From: Rickettsia typhi
GTDB lineage: Bacteria; Pseudomonadota; Alphaproteobacteria; Rickettsiales; Deianiraeaceae
Direction: 5' to 3'
Length of the DNA stretch: 41,521 nt
NCBI GenBank assembly: GCA_945876965.1
Contig: CAMCQG010000008.1
Coordinates: forward strand, 1 to 41,521
Made by a program: the position numbers and the translations under genes
The notes under the pieces: generated by a model
The model's input: the letters and a program-made list of their open reading frames with translations, nothing else
The model's database searches: none
Told to the model about the DNA's origin: nothing
In this document: in pieces, positions 24,599-34,034 of the stretch
How the letters are laid out: each line of letters opens with the position of its first letter
Position numbering within the stretch: position 1 is the first letter of the stretch

Positions 24599-26476
24599 TT
24601 ATTTTTGTAAAGTTTTTTGAGACTCTATTTTTCTAAGATGTTTTTTTAAAACATTATCACCAACATAATTTATGTTATCATTATTATGTTTTCGTATTTT
24701 ATCATATACTGTTTTTAATTTCACTTTCTTGTCTGTGATAGCTTTTTTTAATGTCTCTTGATTGTATAATCCTATACCTTGTTCATAAATCATATTTAAT
24801 AACAAATTTTTTGGCAAAATTCCGACTTTTGATATGTGTTCTCCTTTACCTAAAGATTCATTCATTTCGGAAAGAAAAATTTTTATATCTGTTTTTTTGT
24901 TCTTGCTATTAAGTAATGCAAGCGATTTATCAAGAGCGCTTAGTGCGGTAGCTTCTATTATCGAAATTTTAATACCATCATTTGTTTTCTTAGACATAAT
25001 ATATTTTTTATATTTTTCCTCAACTGCATCATATCTGGCTTTATTGTTACCAAAAGAAGTTTCTTTATCTTTTGCTGTAGGAATTGACACACCTATTAAT
25101 CCATTTATTTCCTCCAAAAAAGACGTTTTTTTACTTGTTGCCGGCGAAACATAAGTAATAATATTATTTCCACTGGCTTTATGCTTATAAAAAGACTCAA
25201 TCGGGCAAGACGTAAAAATATCACCTAAGTAGGAAACATTATTGTCCGTCTCACTAGTTCTATGTTTATCGTAGTTACGTCCCGACAACCCCTTCTGCTT
25301 CTCCTCCAACGCCGCCTTCTTCTTCTCCAACTCCTGCTTCGCCAACTTATCCGCCAACTCCTTCTGCTTCTCCTTCGCCGCCTCATCCTTCTTCTGCTTC
25401 TCCAACTCCTTCTGCTTCGCCAACGCATCCGCCTCATCCTTCTTCTGCTTCTCCAACTCCTTCTTCAACGCATCCGCCTCCTCCTTCTTCTCCAACTCCG
25501 CATCCTCCTTCAACCTATTCTGCTCCGCCGCCAACGCCGCCGCCTTCGTTAAATCATCCTGATCCTTCTGTGTGTTGGTAGTCTGGGTATCAATATTCTT
25601 ATATACCTTAATACCCAGAAAATTTAAAATTTTCTCAATCAGGCTTATGTTTTTTGCTGGCTCTTTGTTTGTAACAAAAGAACCAACCGTTTCGTACAAA
25701 GAACCATGTGTTTTTGCTAAATCTGTATTATTATATTTATTATTTAATGCTCTAAATTTTGACTTAATATCTTGGCTAGATGTCAACGATGTAAACCGTT
25801 CTTCCGTTAAATTTTTAATTTTATTTTTCTTATCAATACTTAGTTCTTCTTTAATGATGTCTTTAATTTCTTTTCTGTATCTATCCTCTTTTGTTTCTGT
25901 TTCTGTTGTTTGTGTTTCTATTTCTACTGTTTTTACTTTACTTAAATCATCAAGTGTTAATTGTTTACCTGGACTATTTTTATTATGTTCTCTAATAACA
26001 CATTTAATATCTTTAAGTTTATCGTTAATTAACTTATCCAAACCATCTGTGTTGCAATCAATTTGGGTAATTTTTTCAACAAATGTTTTTATGTCTGCTG
26101 GTGTTCCTATGATCAATTCATTTAGCTGGTCAAGTATTGCTTGTTGATCCTCGCTAATCTCTGTCTTTTTATCAAAACCGTTATCATGTATCTCTAATAA
26201 TTCAGGGGGATTATCAAAAATTGATAAATTTTCATCCCTAGACATCTTCTCTGCACCCAATATGCGATATTTTAAATGAGCCAAAAAATTATGCACATTA
26301 GCATTTTTGTTGGCAATTTCTTCATTTCGAGACTCACCAACAACACCTCTAATCAAATGTGCCGATATTGTCGCTTCTGGTATATCTTTTGAGTTATTCT
26401 GCTTTATGTGATCATGACAAGTACAACTCTCCCCACATTTTTGTGCAACAAATGTTTGTTCTTTTTGTTCAGACAT
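24599..26476 (-). CDS. Large effector-like protein with a K/E repeat
   Basis: A 625-aa hydrophilic, mostly helical protein with no signal peptide and no recognised enzyme motif. The N-terminus has CGESCTCHDH, a Cys/His cluster (residues 14-22) that could bind metal. Residues about 305-398 are a repeat of Lys, Glu, Ala, Leu and Asp (units like KKELEKQKKDEADALAK), certainly coiled coil, encoded by GC-rich DNA. The C-terminal 225 residues look folded and end in a basic tail. It lies between pepP (5-bp gap) and the divergent murJ, so it is probably co-transcribed with pepP. I infer a host-directed or structural role only from its style; no function is claimed. Confidence 0.72.
   Translation of the reverse strand: MSEQKEQTFVAQKCGESCTCHDHIKQNNSKDIPEATISAHLIRGVVGESRNEEIANKNANVHNFLAHLKYRILGAEKMSRDENLSIFDNPPELLEIHDNGFDKKTEISEDQQAILDQLNELIIGTPADIKTFVEKITQIDCNTDGLDKLINDKLKDIKCVIREHNKNSPGKQLTLDDLSKVKTVEIETQTTETETKEDRYRKEIKDIIKEELSIDKKNKIKNLTEERFTSLTSSQDIKSKFRALNNKYNNTDLAKTHGSLYETVGSFVTNKEPAKNISLIEKILNFLGIKVYKNIDTQTTNTQKDQDDLTKAAALAAEQNRLKEDAELEKKEEADALKKELEKQKKDEADALAKQKELEKQKKDEAAKEKQKELADKLAKQELEKKKAALEEKQKGLSGRNYDKHRTSETDNNVSYLGDIFTSCPIESFYKHKASGNNIITYVSPATSKKTSFLEEINGLIGVSIPTAKDKETSFGNNKARYDAVEEKYKKYIMSKKTNDGIKISIIEATALSALDKSLALLNSKNKKTDIKIFLSEMNESLGKGEHISKVGILPKNLLLNMIYEQGIGLYNQETLKKAITDKKVKLKTVYDKIRKHNNDNINYVGDNVLKKHLRKIESQKTLQK
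25280..25565 (-). repeat. GC-rich coding minisatellite in the K/E protein
   Basis: A 35-nt string starting CGCCTCATCCTTCTTCTGCT at 25379 recurs exactly at 25430, a period of 51 nt, and degenerate copies continue on both sides. A counted 51-nt unit has 28 G/C (55%), far above the flanks. Codons switch to GAG, AAG, GCC/GCG and TTG/CTC-type while the rest of the gene uses GAA, AAA and GCA. The unit is a multiple of three, so copies change the protein by 17 residues without frameshift. Confidence 0.8.
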
Positions 26477-26599
26477 CTAGGTAAATATTGATTATTTATC
26501 ATAACATATATAATAAAAAAAGAATAAATGCAAGAATTATTATTTTTTATTTACTTTTAATTAGATTATTTGATTGTTGGGTAAATAAATAATAAAAAA

Positions 26600-28117
26600 A
26601 TGAGATTTAGAATGCTATTATCTAGTGCCTCATATATGTTTTTTACTATGTTGTCGCGGATTAGCGGGTTTGTGCGAGAGGTTTTGTTGGCACATTATTT
26701 GGGGGTTGGAATGGAAAGCGATGCCTTTTTTGCGGCGTGGAGAATCCCAAATTCGTTTAGAAAATTGCTGGCAGACGGTGGAGTTTCGGCGGCTTTTGTG
26801 CCTTTGTTTGTAAAAGTTCGTACGCAATCGGTTGAAAAATCTGATATATTTTCGGCAAATATTGCCGTTATTTTGTTTGCAATCACTTGCTTTATAACGC
26901 TTTTAGTTGAAATTTTTACCCCCAGCATTGTTGCCGCTGTTGCTCCCGGTTTTGCTGGCGATCAAGCAAAAACAGATTTGACAATTTTGCTATCGCGAAT
27001 TATGATGCCATACCTGCCGCTAATTTCTATGGTTGCATTGCTTGGTGGAATTTTAAATGGGGTGCGAGTTTTTTCGTATTTTGCTGCCATTCAAGTTATA
27101 CAAAATTTATCAATGATTATCTCGGTTTTTATTTTTGGAGATTTGCCTAATTTTGTAAATTATCTATCTTTTTCGGCAGTTGTTGGTGGTGTTATACAAA
27201 TTGCAATTATGCTTTATGCTTGCAAACGCAACTCTGTTTTGCCAAAATTTAGATTTGCCGTTATTCACGAAATTTGGCATTTTTTTAAATCGTTATTCCC
27301 TGTTTTGATAAGCCAAGGAGCTATGCAAATAAATATTTTTGTAGGCACAATTTTTGCAACAATGACAGTCGGTGCAACATCTTATTTAGCTTATACCGAC
27401 AGAATTGGTCTGTTTGCCACAACCATGATTGGTTATACTTTGGGAACAATTTCGTTGCCACTTATAAGCAAAAAAATCTCGATTGGAGACAAAATTGGGG
27501 CGGTTGAAATTCAAAAACAATGTATAGAATGGGCGATTTTACTAGCTGTGCCAGCCGCTATTGCCATGATAATTCTTTCGCAACAAATTGTTACGGCACT
27601 TTATGGGTCGCCAAAATTTGGCATTGAACACATTATAGTTGTATCAAAAATGTTGCAATTTTATGCAATTGCCGTGCCATTTATCGCCATAAATCGTATT
27701 TTTAATTCATCGTTCTTTGCAAATTCGGATACAAAAATACCAATGTATATAGGAATAACAAGTGCATTAACAAATGTTGTTTTGAATATTATTTTAATAA
27801 AACATATCGGATTTTATGCAATGATAATTTCTACAACTATATGTAGTATGATTGAATTTTTATTGTTATGCATATTTTTAAAAACAAAATATAATTTTTT
27901 AGGGTTATCAACAAAAAATATAAAATATTTAATTATAAGCATAATATGCAGTTTGATAATTTCGGTTGAAGCAAAATATATTGCATCAAAGTTATTATTT
28001 TTGCCTTTGTTATCTTTGTTATTTGCAATTTTTGTTGCGATAATATCGTATATTTTGTTGCTCTTTTTAACACAAATAATATCAATAAAAGATATATGGA
28101 AAATGCGAAATACATGA
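26600..28117 (+). CDS. murJ: Lipid II flippase MurJ (MviN)
   Basis: A 505-aa polytopic inner-membrane protein of the MOP superfamily that flips the peptidoglycan precursor lipid II to the periplasm. The N-terminus has the family signatures SRISGFVREVLLAHYLG, DAFFAAWRIPNSFRKLLADGGVSAAFVPLF, and the later GTISLPLISKK. About 13-14 hydrophobic helices can be counted. Length is typical. Its presence implies the organism makes or modifies peptidoglycan. The gene ends inside the start of ribD: the ribD ATG at 28096 is 22 bp before the murJ stop. Same-strand overlap suggests one transcript. Confidence 0.95.
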   Translation: MRFRMLLSSASYMFFTMLSRISGFVREVLLAHYLGVGMESDAFFAAWRIPNSFRKLLADGGVSAAFVPLFVKVRTQSVEKSDIFSANIAVILFAITCFITLLVEIFTPSIVAAVAPGFAGDQAKTDLTILLSRIMMPYLPLISMVALLGGILNGVRVFSYFAAIQVIQNLSMIISVFIFGDLPNFVNYLSFSAVVGGVIQIAIMLYACKRNSVLPKFRFAVIHEIWHFFKSLFPVLISQGAMQINIFVGTIFATMTVGATSYLAYTDRIGLFATTMIGYTLGTISLPLISKKISIGDKIGAVEIQKQCIEWAILLAVPAAIAMIILSQQIVTALYGSPKFGIEHIIVVSKMLQFYAIAVPFIAINRIFNSSFFANSDTKIPMYIGITSALTNVVLNIILIKHIGFYAMIISTTICSMIEFLLLCIFLKTKYNFLGLSTKNIKYLIISIICSLIISVEAKYIASKLLFLPLLSLLFAIFVAIISYILLLFLTQIISIKDIWKMRNT

Positions 28118-29190
28118 AAATTGCTATAAAATTAGCAAAAAAGGGGGGTAAAAATGTAAGGTCAAACCCTTTGGTTGGGTGTGTAATAGTAAAAAATGAT
28201 AAAATTATAGGTCAAGGTTATCACAAAAAATACGGCCAAAATCATGCCGAAGTTGAAGCAATAAATGATGCAATAAAAAATGGTTTTTCTCTTGAAAATT
28301 CAGATTTATACGCAACATTAGAACCATGTTGTCATTTTGGTAAAACCCCTCCTTGTGCCAATACAATTATTAAAAATAAAGTAAAGAGAGTTTTTTATGG
28401 CACACAAGATTTAAATAATATTGTGAACGGAAATGGGCTAAAAGCCTTGCAAGATGCCGGTATTGAAACGATAAAAAGCAGCTTAGAACAAGAATGTATA
28501 AAATTAAATAAAATTTTTTTTGTCAATAAAACAAAAAATAGACCATTTGTGTCGGCAAAAATTGCAACAACCATAAATGGTAAAATTGCAGACAGAAACG
28601 GATCAAGTAAATGGATTAGTTGCGATAAATCTAGGGAATATTTGCATAGAAACATGAGAAACGATGCAGACGCCATAATTACAACAAGCAAAACGGTCAC
28701 AGTAGACAACGCCAATATGAATATTAGAATTGGCAAAGAAACACAAGAACTAAATTGCATTATTGTTGATAAAAATCTAGATATTTTAAAAAATCCAGAA
28801 TTAAATATTTTTAAAAGAAAAGCAACAACCCTTTTTATTTTGTGCAAAAAAATACAACCATGCAACATAAATAATGTGCAACTTATTGAATGCAAAACAG
28901 ACGAAAATGATCACCTAATAATCGAATCAGCATTACATTTTTTATATAATAATCACAATATTTGCAAAATATTAGTTGAGGCTGGTGGTGGTTTTTGTGC
29001 TGGGCTTTTACAGCAAAATTTGGTGGATGAAATATGCCATTTTATTGCCCCTAACATAATTTATGACAATAAATCAATATCATGTTTTACCGACGATTGT
29101 GTAAATTTGATAAACGATAAAAATCTATTTAAAATTGATAAATTTGAACAAATTGATAAAGATTTATTGGTTATTTATTCTAAAATCTAA
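28096..29190 (+). CDS. ribD: Bifunctional riboflavin deaminase/reductase RibD
   Basis: A 364-aa enzyme for the second and third riboflavin steps. The deaminase domain (1-145) binds zinc through His50 of HAEVEA and Cys78/Cys87 of EPCCHFGKTPPC. The reductase domain (about 150-364) has RPFVSAKIATTINGKIA and SSKWIS, then VEAGGGFCAGLLQQNLVDEI. The ATG at 28096 (overlapping murJ by 22 bp) aligns the usual N-terminus; a second ATG at 28114 overlaps the murJ stop as ATGA. Its end overlaps the converging hisS by 4 bp. Together with ribH at 4.5 kb it supports riboflavin synthesis; ribA/B and ribE must be elsewhere. Confidence 0.96.
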   Translation: MENAKYMKIAIKLAKKGGKNVRSNPLVGCVIVKNDKIIGQGYHKKYGQNHAEVEAINDAIKNGFSLENSDLYATLEPCCHFGKTPPCANTIIKNKVKRVFYGTQDLNNIVNGNGLKALQDAGIETIKSSLEQECIKLNKIFFVNKTKNRPFVSAKIATTINGKIADRNGSSKWISCDKSREYLHRNMRNDADAIITTSKTVTVDNANMNIRIGKETQELNCIIVDKNLDILKNPELNIFKRKATTLFILCKKIQPCNINNVQLIECKTDENDHLIIESALHFLYNNHNICKILVEAGGGFCAGLLQQNLVDEICHFIAPNIIYDNKSISCFTDDCVNLINDKNLFKIDKFEQIDKDLLVIYSKI

Positions 29191-30368
29191 AATAATTCTT
29201 TAATTGAAATTGTGTTATTTTGTTTTTCTTCGGGCCCACAAACAACAACTTTTGTGCAACCAAGCTGATTAGCTTTTGCAATTTTTTTACCAACATTGCT
29301 ATTGCTATAAATTATTTCAACTGATTTTTCTTGGTTGCGTAAATTTTGCGCAGTTTGCATAGCATAATCAATTTCGTTTTCACTATAATAAATAACTCCA
29401 AATTTTTCAGGTTTTACCTCAATTTCTTGCTTACTATACAACATTAATCTTTCTATTCCAGCAGCAAAACCTATGGCAGGCAACGATACCTTTCCCCCGA
29501 TTTGTTCTACTAAATTGTCGTATCTGCCACCACCCAAAACTGTCAATTCGTTATTTGCCACAAACTCAAAAACAATACCAGTATAATAATCTAAACCACG
29601 AACTAATCTTTTGTTTATTGCATATTTTATATTTATTTTTTCTAATATTTGCAATATATCGTCAAAATATTTTTTGTCTTCATCGCTATAATAATTTGCT
29701 AAATTTGGTGCATTTTCTATAATTTTTATATCCGATTTATCTTTGGAATCTAAAATTCTTAATGCTCCATTTTCTAGTCTTTTTTTACTATCATCAGAAA
29801 GCTCATTTTTGTAGTTTTGTAGGTAATCTATCAATGCTTTTTCGTATATTTTTGTGGTATCTGTGTTTCCTAAAAAGTTAATATTTAGTTGAGTATTTTC
29901 TATTTTACACCTATTGAGTAAATCGTTAGCCATCAAAATACACTCAACATCTAAATTGGGGTTTTTAACACCAATAATTTCATAATTGAGCTGATTAAAT
30001 TGACGATATCTTCCTGCCTGAGGCCTGTCATATCTAAATAATTGCCCATATGAAAATAATCTTTTTGGTAAAACCTGAGCATGCATAGAGTGTTGTGTAA
30101 AAGCCCTTATAATACCTGCCGTAAACTCTGGTCTCAACGCCAAAACATGATCGCTTCTATCGGTAAAACGATAAATTTCTTTGCTAATTATGTCGCTTTC
30201 TTCACCCAAATTACGCTCAAAAAGTTCACAGAATTCAACAATCGGAGTATGAATTGTTTCAAACGCATAATTATTTGCAATAAACCTGCCCTGCTCTATA
30301 ATTTTTTCATATTTAGCTCCTTCTAAACCAAATAAATCGTGCATCCCACGAACCGCTTGAATTTTCAT
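29187..30368 (-). CDS. hisS: Histidine--tRNA ligase
   Basis: A 393-aa class II synthetase. It begins IQAVRGMHDLFG. Motif 2 is seen as RLFSYGQLFRYDRPQAGRYRQFNQ in order, after LRPEFTAGIIRA. The histidine-specific RGLDYYTGIVFEF and motif 3 VLGGGRYDNL with IGFAAGIERLML complete the catalytic core. The C-terminal anticodon-binding domain (about 305-393) is short but complete. Length is at the lower end (E. coli 424). A strong promoter precedes it at 30392-30420. Confidence 0.97.
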   Translation of the reverse strand: MKIQAVRGMHDLFGLEGAKYEKIIEQGRFIANNYAFETIHTPIVEFCELFERNLGEESDIISKEIYRFTDRSDHVLALRPEFTAGIIRAFTQHSMHAQVLPKRLFSYGQLFRYDRPQAGRYRQFNQLNYEIIGVKNPNLDVECILMANDLLNRCKIENTQLNINFLGNTDTTKIYEKALIDYLQNYKNELSDDSKKRLENGALRILDSKDKSDIKIIENAPNLANYYSDEDKKYFDDILQILEKINIKYAINKRLVRGLDYYTGIVFEFVANNELTVLGGGRYDNLVEQIGGKVSLPAIGFAAGIERLMLYSKQEIEVKPEKFGVIYYSENEIDYAMQTAQNLRNQEKSVEIIYSNSNVGKKIAKANQLGCTKVVVCGPEEKQNNTISIKELF

Positions 30369-30391
30369 TTTTTAAAATATAATTTATTAAC

Positions 30392-30420
30392 ATAATATTT
30401 TTATTGATTTTTATAGTCAA
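30392..30420 (-). promoter_or_regulatory. Predicted promoter of hisS
   Basis: Minus-strand TTGACT (30420-30415), 17-bp spacer, TATTAT (30397-30392), 24 bp before the hisS ATG. Confidence 0.55.
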
Positions 30421-30456
30421 TATCAAATATTATAACTAATTAATATATATATCATA

Positions 30457-31287
30457 ATGTCAAATACAATTATTACCGCGTCTTTGGTTGTCTATAACTG
30501 CGATTTAGACAAACTATATGGCACTATTGATACTTTTTTATCACAAGAAAATGTTGATAAATATTTGGTTATCGTTGATAATGCGTCAACAAAACGAGAC
30601 ATAATTGATAGCTTAAAAAATAAATACAACTCAAATAGAAATGTTGCGATTATAAATGGAATGTTAAATCGTGGATATGGTGGTGGAAATAATATTGGTT
30701 TTATAGTTGCAAACGAATATTTAAAATTAAACAATATTACCAAAAATCGCTATCATATTATTTTGAATCCAGACCTGATTATTGAGCCACTTTGTTTGCA
30801 AAAAATGACCGATTTTATGGATATAAACAAAGATACTGGGTTGTGTGTGCCAAAAATATGCAACATTGACGGCACAATTCAAGAATTAAACAAAGAACAT
30901 CCAACTTTTTTTGATTTATTTGTACGAAGATTTTTACCAAAATTTATAACAAAAAATGAATATTTTATCAAAAGACATGATTACTATGTTCGCAAAGCAT
31001 TTGGATACGACAAGGTTGTTGAGGTTCCATTTGCATCTGGTTGTTTTATGTTTTTTAGACCCGATATTTACGAAACATTAGGCGGATTCGATGAAGAATA
31101 TTTTTTATATATGGAAGATGCTGATATTTCTCGTAGGGCTGGAAAAATAACAAAGGTAATGTTTTTTCCTGATGCAATCGTTAAGCATCATTGGGAGCGA
31201 GCAACGCACAAAAATTTAAAAATGACACTCGTTGCAGTTCATTCTGCGATAATTTATTTTAGAAAACATGGCTTTAAATTGTTTTAA
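30457..31287 (+). CDS. Family 2 glycosyltransferase (rhamnosyltransferase-like)
   Basis: A 276-aa GT-A-fold glycosyltransferase. Landmarks: ITASLVVYNCD, LVIVDNAST, the family motif NRGYGGGNNIGF, HIILNPDLII, FASGCFMFFRPDIYETLGGFDEEYFLYMEDADISRR, then VKHHWERATHKN. This is the WbbL-like subgroup that adds rhamnose or similar sugars to lipid-linked polysaccharide on the cytosolic face of the inner membrane. No membrane helix is present. It is divergent from hisS (88-bp gap) and followed after 12 bp by a hypothetical gene. The sugar specificity is not determinable here. Confidence 0.9.
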   Translation: MSNTIITASLVVYNCDLDKLYGTIDTFLSQENVDKYLVIVDNASTKRDIIDSLKNKYNSNRNVAIINGMLNRGYGGGNNIGFIVANEYLKLNNITKNRYHIILNPDLIIEPLCLQKMTDFMDINKDTGLCVPKICNIDGTIQELNKEHPTFFDLFVRRFLPKFITKNEYFIKRHDYYVRKAFGYDKVVEVPFASGCFMFFRPDIYETLGGFDEEYFLYMEDADISRRAGKITKVMFFPDAIVKHHWERATHKNLKMTLVAVHSAIIYFRKHGFKLF

Positions 31288-31299
31288 TAAAATTTAGGT

Positions 31300-31890
31300 A
31301 TGACCCTGTATTCAAAAGAGCAAAAGGATCGTGCTAGATATTTATCTTTGCAAAAACAACGCGAAATACAAATGGCTAAAAAAATATCTATGCAATTTGG
31401 TAGAATGAAATCTAGGGTTTTATTCAACGGAAGAGCAGGATTATCTGTTGCGATAAATAGAGCATTAATGATAAAAGGTAGGGTATCAGTTGGTGTTCTT
31501 AGGCAAAGAATTATGTTTGCAAAAAAAATAACAGCCGCATTAAGAAGTTCAGGTCTAGGGGTTCCGTCCATGAGAGGAATATCGTTAACGAGAGCAATGC
31601 GGACTTTAATTAAAAAAATTATTCGCAAAAAAAATGATATTTGGATGTTTAAATTGCGAGAACAATGGCTGAATAACGAGCGTGCAAAAATTTTAAATGG
31701 AGACTTAGCAACAGAAAGTGCTTGGTTAAACACAGGATTAAGAAAAATTAAAAGCATTATTATTACTGGCAGAGAACACACTTCAAGCCAGCATAATGAT
31801 TATTTTGGAGACAAGATAAAACAATGGCAACAAACAATAAATGATGGCAAGTATCATTCTCGCGGATTATTTAATGCAAATTCGAACTAG
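31300..31890 (+). CDS. Basic orphan protein, unknown
   Basis: A 196-aa strongly basic protein (many Lys and Arg) with predicted helices through most of its length, no signal peptide and no membrane segment. Sequence such as RAGLSVAINRALMIKGRVSVG and SLTRAMRTLIKKIIRKKNDIW suggests nucleic acid contact but no family is recognised. It starts 12 bp after the glycosyltransferase, and its last 20 bp overlap the converging folC. Codon use resembles the neighbours. The gene appears intact; function unknown. Confidence 0.6.
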   Translation: MTLYSKEQKDRARYLSLQKQREIQMAKKISMQFGRMKSRVLFNGRAGLSVAINRALMIKGRVSVGVLRQRIMFAKKITAALRSSGLGVPSMRGISLTRAMRTLIKKIIRKKNDIWMFKLREQWLNNERAKILNGDLATESAWLNTGLRKIKSIIITGREHTSSQHNDYFGDKIKQWQQTINDGKYHSRGLFNANSN

Positions 31891-33136
31891 CCAAATCTCT
31901 TGCTAAATAAAGAGATCCGCAAATTATAACACAGGCAGGTTTTTCTTGACAATCGAGTGCAATTTTTTCTAATGAATCATTAATATTGTCTCCTTTTTTT
32001 ATGTTTAGCCCAAGTTTTTTACCTTCGGCAACGATAATTTCTGGAGCCTCAGGCAGTGCCTCCGTTTGCACGCGAACGGCCATAATCATATCTGTCACGC
32101 CAACAAATTGCTGTAAAAATCCATAGCTATCTGTATTTTTTGTGCGTCCATTTATAATATAAAGCTTATGTGTATTTTTGTGTTGTTTTAAAAAATTAGC
32201 AACTGCAAATGCACCGCTAATATTGTGTGCTCCATCAATAAAAAGCTCACTTTTTGGTGGCAAAATATCGCATTTGACAGGCTCCATTCTAACGGGCCAT
32301 TTTGTATTTTGTATACCCTCATTTATTTTATCAACAAAAATATCAATATTGCAGGCAATTACAGACATAATTGCAACCGCTACATTTATTATTTGATGAT
32401 CGCCACGCAATTTTGGTTTGTCTAAAAGCATTAAATTTTCACCAAAATTAAACACTATTTTATCTGGCTCTTCTTCGATTTTACTAACCCCATAATCCTT
32501 ATCAAAAATATATGTTTTGTTGTTGCCAAAATTTTTAATAAAATCTTCAACCTCTTTGATTTGTGGAGCACAAATAACCTCACTGCCCTCTTTTACAATG
32601 CCGATTTTTTCAAGCACATTTTGAATCGGTGTAGCCCCTAAAAACCTAATATGATCAACATGGATTGGGGTAAAAACCGCCAACGATTTTTTAAATACAT
32701 TTGTTGCATCGTTTTTTCCGCCCATTCCAACCTCAATCACATTAAAATCAGCATTTGTATCGGCAAAAGCCATAAATCCAACTATTGTTGTTGCCTCAAA
32801 AAGAGTTGGCTCAATATTGTTTTGTTCGCAAATTAGACGCAATTTTTCAAAATAAAAATACATATCCTTGTCGTTAATTTTGCTATCATTCAAAATAATT
32901 CTTTCATTGCATTCATAAATATGGGGCGATGTATATAAATTAACTTTAAAATTATGGCTACGCAAAATATTATAAATATAATTTGCCGTCGAACCTTTAC
33001 CGTTTGTGCCTGTAATATGAATAACTCCCTGCAATTTATCTTGCGGATTATCTAATAAATTTAAAATTGATAAAACTTTTTGAACCGAATTTGTTAAATC
33101 TTTATTTGGGCCTAAATATAATGGCCAATGTGGCAT
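31871..33136 (-). CDS. folC: Folylpolyglutamate/dihydrofolate synthase
   Basis: A 421-aa Mur-ligase-fold enzyme that adds glutamate to folates. The P-loop is HITGTNGKGSTA; other landmarks are VIEVGMGGKNDATN, the HVDHIRFLG metal/substrate loop, and LFIDGAHNISGA. I start at ATG 33136 because alphaproteobacterial FolC typically begins MPHWP; the frame extends three codons further to 33145. The start overlaps the end of tilS (33102) by 35 bp, and the stop lies within the converging orphan gene. Co-transcribed with tilS and aroC. Confidence 0.93.
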   Translation of the reverse strand: MPHWPLYLGPNKDLTNSVQKVLSILNLLDNPQDKLQGVIHITGTNGKGSTANYIYNILRSHNFKVNLYTSPHIYECNERIILNDSKINDKDMYFYFEKLRLICEQNNIEPTLFEATTIVGFMAFADTNADFNVIEVGMGGKNDATNVFKKSLAVFTPIHVDHIRFLGATPIQNVLEKIGIVKEGSEVICAPQIKEVEDFIKNFGNNKTYIFDKDYGVSKIEEEPDKIVFNFGENLMLLDKPKLRGDHQIINVAVAIMSVIACNIDIFVDKINEGIQNTKWPVRMEPVKCDILPPKSELFIDGAHNISGAFAVANFLKQHKNTHKLYIINGRTKNTDSYGFLQQFVGVTDMIMAVRVQTEALPEAPEIIVAEGKKLGLNIKKGDNINDSLEKIALDCQEKPACVIICGSLYLARDLASSNLH

Positions 33137-34034
33137 TGCTGTCATTTTTTATTTCGATAAAATAATTTGCTAATGTTGATTTTTTAATATTATTTAAAAT
33201 ATTTTTATCAAGATTTTTTATTTCTAAAAGCCTAAGTTTACTATTTTTAGATAAAATTTTGTTTAAAAGCCATGTTCTTTCCGTTGGCAATAAATTTATA
33301 TATTTTAAATAATCGATTTTATTATTTTGATATAAATCATTGTAGATTTTATTATAATGCTTATCTAGAATTTCTTTTGCTTGTTGCAAATGATCTATTG
33401 CCAATAAAATTCTTTGTTCGTATAAATCTGGACACAATTCCTGTAAAACAGCCCTTAATTTATTGCGTTTTATTGATAAATCTTGATTTGTTTCATCTTC
33501 AAGCCATTCAATTTTATTGTTAATCAAAAAATCTTGTAATGTTTTTTTATGTAAGTTCAAAAACGGGCGAACAATTTTTATATTATTTTGTTCACGATAA
33601 AAAGGCATAGAACAAAGCCCGTCAACCCCACTGCCTCGTGATAAATTTAATAAAAAAGTCTCAATTTGATCGTCTGCGTGATGACCTAAAAACAAATATT
33701 TTATGTTCATTTGATTGCATTTTTCAAGCAATAAATCGTATCTATTTTGCCTTGCTAAACCTTCTATATTTGCTAAAATCTCATTATGTTCCCAAATTAA
33801 AATATCCGATTCAATTCCTTTTTTAGATAAAATATTTTGCGTTTGTAATGCATGATTGCTAGAATTTTCACGCAATTTATGATCAACAATTAATCCAAAA
33901 ATGTTTTGCCGACACTGTTTTAACGCCAAAATCAAAGCAAGGCTATCGGATCCACCAGAAACTGCAACAGCAATTTTTTGCTCTTTTTCTATATTTAGTT
34001 TTATTAAACATTCTTCAATTTTTTCTATTAACAT
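33102..34034 (-). CDS. tilS: tRNA(Ile)-lysidine synthase
   Basis: A 310-aa N-type ATP pyrophosphatase. The PP-loop is VAVSGGSDSLALI; also IVDHKLRENSS, FLGHHADDQIETFLLNLSRGSG, and VRPFLNLHKKTLQDFL. TilS converts C34 of the tRNA-Ile(CAU) anticodon to lysidine so that AUA is read as Ile, essential in a low-GC genome. The C-terminal part is shorter than in E. coli (432 aa), as in many reduced bacteria. It overlaps aroC by 7 bp upstream and folC by 35 bp downstream. Confidence 0.93.
   Translation of the reverse strand: MLIEKIEECLIKLNIEKEQKIAVAVSGGSDSLALILALKQCRQNIFGLIVDHKLRENSSNHALQTQNILSKKGIESDILIWEHNEILANIEGLARQNRYDLLLEKCNQMNIKYLFLGHHADDQIETFLLNLSRGSGVDGLCSMPFYREQNNIKIVRPFLNLHKKTLQDFLINNKIEWLEDETNQDLSIKRNKLRAVLQELCPDLYEQRILLAIDHLQQAKEILDKHYNKIYNDLYQNNKIDYLKYINLLPTERTWLLNKILSKNSKLRLLEIKNLDKNILNNIKKSTLANYFIEIKNDSNATLAIIFRPK

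Noticed and set aside
25262-25552. Plus-strand Leu/Arg-rich open frame
   Set aside because: It is the complement of the GC-rich K/E repeat; its composition is explained entirely by the minus-strand gene.
28096-28200. FMN riboswitch upstream of ribD or ribH
   Set aside because: Both starts lie within the preceding gene, and no conserved RFN stem sequence is seen.
31300-31890. Phage head morphogenesis (Mu gpF/SPP1 gp7-like) protein
   Set aside because: A faint resemblance around residues 120-150 lacks the conserved family residues, and no phage genes adjoin.
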